The position numbers and the translations under genes were made by a program. This document shows positions 7,631 to 16,414 of a stretch of 48,275 nucleotides of DNA, one piece after another (position 1 is the stretch's first letter; each line of letters begins with the position of its first letter). The notes beneath the pieces are model-generated. The model saw only the letters and a list, made by a program, of their open reading frames with translations, searched no databases and was not told where the DNA came from. The stretch is from contig NZ_JADLJL010000037.1 in NCBI RefSeq assembly GCF_015680235.1, positions 1 to 48,275 of the forward strand, written 5' to 3'. This stretch comes from Pseudomonas guariconensis (GTDB lineage: Bacteria > Pseudomonadota > Gammaproteobacteria > Pseudomonadales > Pseudomonadaceae).

Positions 7631-7819
7631 ATGCGCTTGGGACGGCTTGTATACAGGGGTGGGAAGGTTCGAGGCTGGTCGGTATGGCCGACAGGGCCCA
7701 ATGGCGTTGTGCTTGTCGCTAGACCTTGCGTTAATTTCCCAAATGGCTGTGGGAAAAGTCTGCAAAGTAAAAAGTACCCGCACTTGCAGTCAATACTTGT
7801 CGTGGATGCGACGCACTGA
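7631..7819 (+). CDS. possible small protein (62 aa), function unknown
   Basis: Short open frame MRLGRLVYRGGKVRGWSVW... preceded by an excellent ribosome site (AAGGAG, six bases from ATG). It ends 18 bases before the next gene, whose ribosome site lies directly after its stop, so it could be a leader peptide or a small coupled gene. The product is basic, with two Cys and no membrane segment. No family is recognised. Codon use is not clearly that of a Pseudomonas gene, so it may be non-coding. Confidence 0.3.
   Translation: MRLGRLVYRGGKVRGWSVWPTGPNGVVLVARPCVNFPNGCGKSLQSKKYPHLQSILVVDATH
7735..7756. promoter_or_regulatory. TTTCCCA-N8-TGGGAAA inverted repeat
   Basis: Perfect 7-bp inverted repeat about 80 bp before the 459-aa gene. 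It has no T tract, so it is more likely an operator than a terminator. It could be the target of the MocR-like regulator encoded downstream; that is only a guess. Confidence 0.3.
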
Positions 7820-7837
7820 AGGACAAGGAGTTATTCA

Positions 7838-9217
7838 ATGAGCAGCCTACATGACCAAGCCATGCACTATGTCTACCAACAAGTCCTCGAGCGCGTTAAC
7901 GCGCACATGCCTCGGGCACAGCGAGCCTCGTTGCAACTGCTGACCCACCGCCTGGTGATGGCGGCGGGTGGCCAGGAGTACCTCGACCGGTTCCGCTTGT
8001 TGATGGTGCTGGGCAGCGACCGGCGCAGTGCCCAGCTGCTGGCCTGCGTGCGGGCGGCCCAGTTGAGCCTGGCCTTGCGTTGCGGCAGCACGTTCCGCCT
8101 GCGCGTGGTGGTGGCGTGCTTGCCGGGGATGGATGCAGGGACGCTCCACCGGCACGATCGCAGCTTCAGTGCATTGGTCATGCAAGACGATCCGCGGGTG
8201 GAACTGCTCATGGTCGAGGATGACCAACTGGTGCCATTCAGTTGCCGTCAATCGTTGGTTACGGCGCAGTGGTCGGGGGCGCGGGAAGCGATGCTGTTGT
8301 TCGGCCACCTTGCCGAGGCAGCGCCTGCCGCGCTGTTGGGCGCTCGCCTGCACCTGCAACTGGCCGATGCCCTGCGCCTGGCGCTCGATTGTACCGATGG
8401 AGCCAATACCTTGGTGACGGCCTGGTCGGGTCGTCACCGCCTTCGATTCCTGGCGTGGGGCCGCCGGATCATGCGTCTTGCCAAGGCGCCGGGCCTGGAC
8501 GATGTGCATCGTTGCGCGGCCTCACTGGTAAAGGGCCTGGGGCGGTTGCAGATGCTGGTCGGGGCGCCCGCGGGGCGCTTCGTCACCGCACCGGCTGTGG
8601 TGGCTCGTGAACACCTGGTCAACGTCCTCGCAGTTGACGATCTGTTGTATCCGTCGGCTGGCATGGGCGCTCTGGATGACATGCTGGGTCTCGCGGATGA
8701 TCTGGGCAACGCCAAGGCGAACGCCCTCGAACCTCACCTTGTCAGGAACTTGTGCACGCTCAAGGCCCGGCTGCGTGCGGATGAAGGGCAGGGCACGCGC
8801 CTGTCGCTCAAGGGCACGCAGTTGACCTGGTGGCTGCGGGTGCAGCAGCAGGTCCGGGCGCCATTTCTGCAGGCCCATGGGTTGAACGAGGCGCAACTGG
8901 CCTGTCTGCTGTTTGCGCCTTTTTGCGATCATGGCCGCGATCTTTCTTACTTTCTGCAGCGTTGTCATCCCTGTATGCAAGTTGCCTTGCCGTATCTGCA
9001 CAAAGCACTGCAGGGCAAGCCGTGCCCCGAGGCGGTAAAGCGATGGCTGGTGGATACCAGCGGCCTCACCTTGACGCAGCTTCAGGCGATCTACGCTGGG
9101 CGGCTTAGCGCCCCGGTCCGGCGGGTGCTGGCCAACCTGGTGCGGCGCGACATCGATCTGCGCCTGGTGCCAGGCGCCTCACCGCCTCCTGCAACGGTGC
9201 GTCAGGCGGCGCTCTGA
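7838..9217 (+). CDS. uncharacterised protein, 459 aa
   Basis: Not recognised. The protein looks soluble, helical and rich in Leu, Ala and Arg. It has no signal peptide, clear membrane helix, nucleotide-binding loop or obvious nuclease or protease motif. A Cys-rich patch (RCHPCMQVALPYLHKALQGKPC) lies in the C-terminal quarter and could bind metal, but the spacing fits no known finger. The strong ribosome site AAGGAG is 7 bases from ATG 7838. Its stop overlaps the start of the MocR-like gene (TGATG), so the two are made together and probably act together. The codon style is that of the host. It may be a target or partner of the regulator, but nothing in it tells which reaction or process. Confidence 0.8.
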   Translation: MSSLHDQAMHYVYQQVLERVNAHMPRAQRASLQLLTHRLVMAAGGQEYLDRFRLLMVLGSDRRSAQLLACVRAAQLSLALRCGSTFRLRVVVACLPGMDAGTLHRHDRSFSALVMQDDPRVELLMVEDDQLVPFSCRQSLVTAQWSGAREAMLLFGHLAEAAPAALLGARLHLQLADALRLALDCTDGANTLVTAWSGRHRLRFLAWGRRIMRLAKAPGLDDVHRCAASLVKGLGRLQMLVGAPAGRFVTAPAVVAREHLVNVLAVDDLLYPSAGMGALDDMLGLADDLGNAKANALEPHLVRNLCTLKARLRADEGQGTRLSLKGTQLTWWLRVQQQVRAPFLQAHGLNEAQLACLLFAPFCDHGRDLSYFLQRCHPCMQVALPYLHKALQGKPCPEAVKRWLVDTSGLTLTQLQAIYAGRLSAPVRRVLANLVRRDIDLRLVPGASPPPATVRQAAL

Positions 9218-10578
9218 TGGGGCGCTGCGGGCGGGGCGAGTTCGCCTACCAGGCGGTGTGTCGCTACATTGAAGCGCTCATCAACCAGGCCGACCCCTCC
9301 GAGGAAGGCCGTCTGCCCTCGTTACGAGACCTGGCTGCACGTCTGAAGGTATCGCTGGCCACGGTGCAGAATGCCTACAGCCTGCTCGAGCATCAGGGGC
9401 GAGTACGGTCGGTGCCCAAGTCTGGCTATTTCGTGGCGTTCGAAGCCAGGGAGCGCGAACAATCGGCCGCGCCACGGCCTCGGCCCGCGTTCGCCCTGCC
9501 GATGGCAACCCCCATGGGGCTCGAGCGAGCCTTGCTTGCCCAGGAGCGGCGGCTATCCCGTCAAACAGGTGCGTCGAGCTGGCGCTCAGGCGAGGGCGCA
9601 TTGCTGCGCCACGTCCTGGCCGCTCGCTACACACGCTCGTCCGGGCACAGCTGGAATGCCGAGCATGTTCACTTGGCAACGGATGTGCAGGCCTTGCTGG
9701 AGGCGTTACTGCGGGCTTTGCGCCTGCAGGGAGCGACCGCCGTGGTGGCCACGCCATGTTGCCGACGCCTGCTCCAGGCGCTGCGCTGGGCCGGGATGCG
9801 GGTCCTGGAAGTGCCTGCGGGCAATGACAGCGCGCTGGACCTGGAGCGTCTGGCACAGGTGCTCGCCCGTGAGCCTGTGGCCCTGGTGGTGTTGCCGTCC
9901 TGTCTTGCCACGCCCTTGGGGCGCAGGGTCTCGTATTGCGACCAGCAGGCTATGGCTCGATTGCTCGCCGACCATCCGGCCTGGTTGCTCGAAAACGACC
10001 TGGACAGCGCGCATTGCTTTGGCGAGGCGCCGGCCATGCATCTTCGCGACGGAGTCGATATTCGCCGACTGTTGGTGCTGGGGTCGCTGGAGGCGACGTT
10101 GGGTGCCGAGGGGCCCTATGCGTATCTGCTCTGCCGCCAGATGGGAGTGGAAGAGGCCATCGCCCGCCGTGGCTTCCTGATCCCGCCGTTGCGCCAGCAG
10201 GCTATCGCGCTGGTCTGCGCCAAGGGCGAGGTGGAGGCTTGGTTGCCGCGCTTGCGCAGCGAGCTGCAGGCGCATATGGAGCACTTGTTTCTGCAGGTCG
10301 AGCTATGTCTGGGAGACAGAGTGGTGGCTGCCAAACCAGAGGGTGGCCGGGGGATATGGGGCCGCTTGACACAGCCGGCGAACCTTGACGAGGCGCAGGC
10401 GGTATTGGCTGGCACGGGTTTGACGATCACACCCGGCGAACGGTTCAGCCTGCAGGGAAACCATGTGGGGTATGTGGCCCTGACCTGGCAGGGCGCCCCC
10501 CGAGAAGGGCTGGAGCCGCTGTTGCAGAGGCTGGGCCGGGCCTTGGCACAGCCGTTTGCGGATGACGCACCAGGGTGA
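9217..10578 (+). CDS. MocR-like GntR/aminotransferase-fold regulator lacking the PLP lysine
   Basis: Protein of 453 aa with a GntR winged helix at 10-75 (GRLPSLRDLAARLKVSLATVQNAYSLLEHQG) and a fold-type-I aminotransferase-like domain after residue 100. MocR regulators normally hold PLP on a lysine in a GS.SKTL motif. Here the motif reads GSLEATL (289-295), with Ala293 in the lysine position. The Asp that contacts the cofactor ring may remain (ENDLD, 259-263). The C-terminal carboxylate-binding Arg (usually RLGFA) appears replaced (YVALTW). So PLP chemistry is unlikely, and the domain may bind another ligand or only dimerise. It is coupled to the preceding gene by a one-base overlap. What it controls is unknown; MocR proteins often regulate a neighbour. 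Confidence 0.82.
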   Translation: MGRCGRGEFAYQAVCRYIEALINQADPSEEGRLPSLRDLAARLKVSLATVQNAYSLLEHQGRVRSVPKSGYFVAFEAREREQSAAPRPRPAFALPMATPMGLERALLAQERRLSRQTGASSWRSGEGALLRHVLAARYTRSSGHSWNAEHVHLATDVQALLEALLRALRLQGATAVVATPCCRRLLQALRWAGMRVLEVPAGNDSALDLERLAQVLAREPVALVVLPSCLATPLGRRVSYCDQQAMARLLADHPAWLLENDLDSAHCFGEAPAMHLRDGVDIRRLLVLGSLEATLGAEGPYAYLLCRQMGVEEAIARRGFLIPPLRQQAIALVCAKGEVEAWLPRLRSELQAHMEHLFLQVELCLGDRVVAAKPEGGRGIWGRLTQPANLDEAQAVLAGTGLTITPGERFSLQGNHVGYVALTWQGAPREGLEPLLQRLGRALAQPFADDAPG

Positions 10579-10656
10579 CCGCCGATCCGGGGCGCTTGTC
10601 AGCGGGGCTGGTCTGTATGTATAACCAGTGCTTGTCCTGCTATTTGCCTCGTCACC

Positions 10657-12306
10657 GTGATTGCCCATTCCGTCGACGACCCATTCTATTACCTGCACAA
10701 CTTCAGGCAGGTCGTGGCATGGGTCCAGCAGCGCTATGCCGATGTGCTCGATGATGCCGAGCAGGGCTTCTTGCGCACGTTTGCCGAGTTACCCCAGCCT
10801 GCCCAGGCCATGCTGGTGCGCATGGTCATGCGCAAAGGGGAGTTGTTCCGCAGTGACCGGCTCGACTACGCCGAAATCGGCCCGTGGCAGGTGGCGCTCG
10901 AGCCGTTGTTGCAGCTTGGGTGGGTATGTGACCACGTGACGTTGGCCCTGGAGCAACTGTTCGGTGTGCTGCGCAAGGAAGAACTCGTTCAGTGCTTCGC
11001 TGCGCAACTGAGCTGGCCCCGGGCAGCAAAGGCCGAGTTGTTGGCGCAATTGTTGCCACTGGCGCTTTCGCCCCGGCCACTGACGCAATGGTTCCCGTCC
11101 TGCCCTGTGCGTATTTTCCATTGGCGCCTGCAACCGTTATGCGATCGCTTGCGCCTGTTGTTCTTCGGCAACCTGTACCAGGACTGGTCAGAGTTCGTAC
11201 TTGCCGACCTGGGTGTGCTGCGCTATGAGCAGGTGCCGTTCAGTGCCGACTCTCGGGCATTGCGCCAACGCGTCGAGGTCGATCTGGCCATGGCCTTGCA
11301 TCAGTGTGCCGAACGCCTGGAGCAAGGGGAGGCGCCAGGCGTCGTGCTGGCTATCCTGGAGGGGCTGCACAGCGACAACCCCTGGCTTGCCCGGCGCCAT
11401 TCCCGGGTCTTGTATGGCATTGGCCAACGCTGCGAGCGACTGGGCGACTGGGACCAGGCCCTCGAGGTGTACGGTCGGAGCAACCACCCCGAGGCACGTA
11501 TCCGCCAGGTACGGGCCCTGGAGCGTAGCGAGCGCTGGGCGCAGGCCCACGCACTGGCGTCGGAAATGGCCGCTGCCCCGGCCAATGCCCTTGAGTCCCA
11601 GGCGCTGGCCCGCATGTTGCCACGCCTTTCGCGCAAGCTGGGCGGGCCACCTGGGGCCCGTCGCCGCGCAGCGGAGCTCGAGCTGATCGAGTTGGAGCTG
11701 CCAGCGGCGCTCGCGGAACTCGGCGTCGAAGAGGCGGTGCGCCTGCACCTGACCCAGGGCGGGGGCACTTGTCATTACGTGGAAAACACGCTGTTCAACA
11801 GCCTGTTCGGCCTGTTGTGTTGGGAGGCGATCTTCGCCCCGGTACCTGGCGCGTTCTTCCACCCCTTCCAGGCCGGCCCTCAAGACCTGCACGACGATGA
11901 TTTCCGGCAGCGTCGCACCGCCCTGTTCGACGCCTGCCTCGCTCGACTCGACGATGGTAGCTACCGGCAGGCCATAGCCGAGCGCTTTGTGACCAAGCAG
12001 GGCTTGCAATCGCCCTTCGTGTTCTGGCCGATGCTCACGCCAGAGCTGCTGGAGCAGGCGTTGGACTGCATACCGGCGATGCACCTGAAACAGTGCTTCC
12101 TGCGCCTGTTGCAAGATATCCGCAACAACCGCGCCGGCATGCCCGACTTGGTCCAGTTCTGGCCGGGGGAAGGCCGTTACCGCATGGTCGAGGTCAAGGG
12201 GCCCGGTGACCGCCTGCAGGACAACCAGCTGCGCTGGCTGGAATTCTGCCGTGAGCACGGCTTGCCAGTCGCGGTCTGCCATGTCCGCTGGAGCGATACG
12301 GCATGA
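10657..12306 (+). CDS. FAN1-type VRR-NUC structure-specific nuclease
   Basis: Protein of 549 aa matching bacterial FAN1: an N-terminal SAP-like DNA-binding region, a helical/TPR-like middle (about 200-340) and a C-terminal VRR-NUC domain (about 370-540). Catalytic residues visible by pattern are Glu376 (HYVENTLFN), Asp497 (AGMPDLVQF), Glu512 and Lys514 (RMVEVKGPGD). FAN1 cuts 5' flaps and helps repair interstrand crosslinks. The length fits the Pseudomonas protein whose structure is known. Start is GTG at 10657; no strong ribosome site is seen and no better start is close. Its stop overlaps the helicase start as ATGA, so nuclease and helicase are made as a pair. All catalytic residues are present. 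Confidence 0.9.
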   Translation: MIAHSVDDPFYYLHNFRQVVAWVQQRYADVLDDAEQGFLRTFAELPQPAQAMLVRMVMRKGELFRSDRLDYAEIGPWQVALEPLLQLGWVCDHVTLALEQLFGVLRKEELVQCFAAQLSWPRAAKAELLAQLLPLALSPRPLTQWFPSCPVRIFHWRLQPLCDRLRLLFFGNLYQDWSEFVLADLGVLRYEQVPFSADSRALRQRVEVDLAMALHQCAERLEQGEAPGVVLAILEGLHSDNPWLARRHSRVLYGIGQRCERLGDWDQALEVYGRSNHPEARIRQVRALERSERWAQAHALASEMAAAPANALESQALARMLPRLSRKLGGPPGARRRAAELELIELELPAALAELGVEEAVRLHLTQGGGTCHYVENTLFNSLFGLLCWEAIFAPVPGAFFHPFQAGPQDLHDDDFRQRRTALFDACLARLDDGSYRQAIAERFVTKQGLQSPFVFWPMLTPELLEQALDCIPAMHLKQCFLRLLQDIRNNRAGMPDLVQFWPGEGRYRMVEVKGPGDRLQDNQLRWLEFCREHGLPVAVCHVRWSDTA

Positions 12307-14564
12307 CCTACACCGTGGCGGTACGCGCGCTGTGCGAGTTCAGCGCCAAGGTCGGGGATCTGGACCTGCGTTTCACGCCGTCGCCCACAGCCCAGGAAGG
12401 TATTGCCGGCCATCGCCGGGTGGTGGCAAGGCGCGGGGCAGGGTACCAGTCCGAGGTGGCGCTGCAAGGCGAGTACCAGGGGCTCGAGGTCCGGGGGCGA
12501 GCCGATGGCTACGACCCGGCAGCCAACCGCCTGGAGGAAATCAAGACGCATCGTGGCGACCTGGCCCGCCAACCCGGCAACCATCGCCAGTTGCATTGGG
12601 CCCAGGCCAAAGTCTACGCCTGGCTGCTGTGTCAGGCGCGACAACTGGATTCGATCGAGGTCGCGCTGGTGTACCTGGACGTGGACAGCGACCGGCAGAC
12701 CGTGATTAGCGAGCAGCACACCGCCACCGACCTGCAGCGTTTCTTCGAAAGCCAATGCCGCTGTTTCCTGGCCTGGGCCCAGGCGCAGGAGAGGCGCCTG
12801 GCCGAGCGCGACCGCGATCTCAAGGCCCTGGGCTTTCCCTACCCACAGTTCCGCCAGGGCCAGCGCCAGTTGGCCGAGACCCTGTACAAGGCGGTCAGTA
12901 CCGGCCGCTGCCTGATGGCACAGGCCAGCACCGGTATCGGCAAGACCCTCGGCACCTTGTTCCCATTGCTCAAGGCCATGGTGCCGCAGCAACTGGACAA
13001 ACTGTTCTTCCTCACCGCCAAGACCCCAGGGCGGGCCCTGGCCCTCGATGCCCTGCGCCAGGTCACCGAGGCCACGCCGCAGCCGGCCTTGCGTACCCTG
13101 GAACTGATCGCTCGGGACAAGGCCTGCGAGCATCCCGGCAGTGCCTGCCATGGCGAGTCCTGCCCGCTGGCGCGAGGCTTCTACGATCGCCTGCCCGCCG
13201 CGCGTGAGGCCGCGGCGCAACGGCCGCTGCTCGACCGTGCCGGCCTGCGCGAAGTGGCCTTGGCGCACCAGGTCTGCCCGTACTATCTGGGGCAGGAGAT
13301 GGCGCGCTGGGTCGATGTGCTGGTAGCCGACTACAACTACTACTTCGATGCCCATGCCTTGTTGCATGCCTTGACCCAGGCCAACCAGTGGCGGGTCGCG
13401 GTATTGGTGGACGAGGCCCACAACTTGGTAGAGCGGGGGCGCGGCATGTACAGCGCAAGCCTCGACCAGGGCCAATTGCAGGCGTTGCGTCAAGGCAAGC
13501 CGGCGGGTCTGGGCAGCGCCCTGGGCCGACTCAACCGGCAGTGGAACGCGTTGTACAAGGCGCAACGGGCTCCCTACGAGGCCAGCGACCAGTTGCCCGG
13601 GGCGTTCCTTGGCGCATTGCAGCAGTGCATCGGGCTGATCCAGGCACGTCTTGAACAGGCCCCGGGCGAGATGGAGCCGGCCGTCTTGCAGTTCTATTTC
13701 CAGGCCTTGCAGTTCAATCGGGTCGCGGAATTGTTCGACGAACACTTCATCTTCGACGTGAGCGTGCGCAGCGGCCCGCGCAAGCGCCGACTGGCCACCT
13801 TGTGCTTGCGTAACGTGATACCGGCGCGGTTGCTGGGCCCGCGCATGAGCGCGGCGCGCAGCGTCACGTTGTTCTCCGCCACGCTCAACCCCCGGCATTT
13901 CTACGCTGACCTGCTGGGCATGCCGGCCGACACCGCCTGGCTCGAAGTATCCGCGCCGTTTCGGGCCGAGCAGCTGCAGGTGCGCATCGCCAGCCAGGTT
14001 TGCACCCGTTATCGCGAACGGCATGCCTCCCTGGCACCGATCGTGGAACTGATCGCCGAGCAGTACCGACGCGCGCCGGGCAACTACCTGGCGTTCTTCA
14101 GCAGTTTCGAATACCTCGGCCAAGTGGCGGCGCTGTTGGCCGAGCGTTACCCGACCATCCCGCGTTGGGAACAGGCTCCGGGCATGGACGAAGGGGCACG
14201 CGAGGCGTTTCTCGCCCGCTTCGTGCCCGATGGGCAGGGGGTCGGTTTCGCGGTGTTGGGCGGCGCCTTTGGCGAAGGCGTCGACCTGCCCGGCACCCGG
14301 TTGATCGGTGCCTTCGTCGCCACCCTGGGGCTGCCCCAGGTCAACCCGGTCAACGAACAGTTCAAGCAGCGCCTGGGCCGGCAGTTCGGTGCAGGCTTCG
14401 ACTACGCCTACCTGTACCCAGGCGTGCGCAAGGTCATCCAGGCCGCCGGCCGGGTGATCCGTGGCGACCAGGATCAAGGCGTGCTGCTGCTGATCGACGA
14501 ACGCTTCGCCGAGCCGCGGGTACGGCAGATGTTCCCTGGCTGGTGGCAGGTGGCGGGCGAATAA
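12303..14564 (+). CDS. XPD/DinG-like DNA helicase with N-terminal PD-(D/E)XK nuclease motif
   Basis: Protein of 753 aa. Residues ~40-125 contain a PD-(D/E)XK arrangement: Asp68 (GRADGYD), Glu79 and Lys81 (LEEIKT), then QLHWAQAKVYAWLL, similar to Cas4/AddB-type nucleases. A superfamily 2 helicase follows: Walker A ASTGIGKT (208-215), four cysteines that can hold an Fe-S cluster (Cys275, 282, 287, 325), the VDEAHN box (369-374) and motif VI QAAGRVIRG near the end. It should unwind DNA 5' to 3', as XPD and DinG do. It overlaps the FAN1 gene by 4 bases. Association of VRR-NUC nucleases with Rad3-type helicases is known; crosslink or damage repair is the likely joint role. It differs from chromosomal dinG by the nuclease front part. 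Confidence 0.88.
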   Translation: MTYTVAVRALCEFSAKVGDLDLRFTPSPTAQEGIAGHRRVVARRGAGYQSEVALQGEYQGLEVRGRADGYDPAANRLEEIKTHRGDLARQPGNHRQLHWAQAKVYAWLLCQARQLDSIEVALVYLDVDSDRQTVISEQHTATDLQRFFESQCRCFLAWAQAQERRLAERDRDLKALGFPYPQFRQGQRQLAETLYKAVSTGRCLMAQASTGIGKTLGTLFPLLKAMVPQQLDKLFFLTAKTPGRALALDALRQVTEATPQPALRTLELIARDKACEHPGSACHGESCPLARGFYDRLPAAREAAAQRPLLDRAGLREVALAHQVCPYYLGQEMARWVDVLVADYNYYFDAHALLHALTQANQWRVAVLVDEAHNLVERGRGMYSASLDQGQLQALRQGKPAGLGSALGRLNRQWNALYKAQRAPYEASDQLPGAFLGALQQCIGLIQARLEQAPGEMEPAVLQFYFQALQFNRVAELFDEHFIFDVSVRSGPRKRRLATLCLRNVIPARLLGPRMSAARSVTLFSATLNPRHFYADLLGMPADTAWLEVSAPFRAEQLQVRIASQVCTRYRERHASLAPIVELIAEQYRRAPGNYLAFFSSFEYLGQVAALLAERYPTIPRWEQAPGMDEGAREAFLARFVPDGQGVGFAVLGGAFGEGVDLPGTRLIGAFVATLGLPQVNPVNEQFKQRLGRQFGAGFDYAYLYPGVRKVIQAAGRVIRGDQDQGVLLLIDERFAEPRVRQMFPGWWQVAGE

Positions 14565-14650
14565 TCGCCGCGGGCCCCATCGCACGGCGTTGCAACTCCC
14601 AGTACACTGCGCGTTCCAACACCTACATCCGTTGAACTCGAGGTTCTTGC

Positions 14651-16288
<1,638 letters not shown>

Positions 16289-16331
16289 TCGCCGCATAGA
16301 TGTTCAAAGAACAAGCGGCCAGCGCGATCCC

Positions 16332-16382
16332 CTGTAGGAGCGGGCTGGTCCCGCGATCAAGGGCGAAGCCCTTGCCGGGCAA
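16332..16382. repeat. REP element after pgm
   Basis: CTGTAGGAGCGGGCTGGTCC plus a second stem AAGGGCGAAGCCCTT. Typical putida-group REP between converging genes; it may also end transcription. Confidence 0.75.
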
Positions 16383-16414
16383 TGCTGATATCGGGCGGGG
16401 CGTGCGGGGGCGTA

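Larger units (their letters stand above)
7371..7837. other. AT-rich gene-poor leader upstream of the 459-aa gene
   Basis: About 470 bp, clearly richer in A+T than its surroundings up to about 7630. It contains the small open frame at 7631-7819 and the inverted repeat at 7735-7756, both listed separately. No promoter hexamer pair stands out. It probably carries the control region for the two genes that follow. Confidence 0.5.

Noticed and set aside
12303..12700. Cas4-like motif as evidence of a CRISPR system
   Set aside because: No repeats or other cas genes; the motif is fused to a Rad3-type helicase next to FAN1, which fits DNA repair.
12177..14585. An 802-codon open frame antisense to the helicase
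   Set aside because: Shadow of the coding strand, with no family pattern; the plus-strand motifs are complete.
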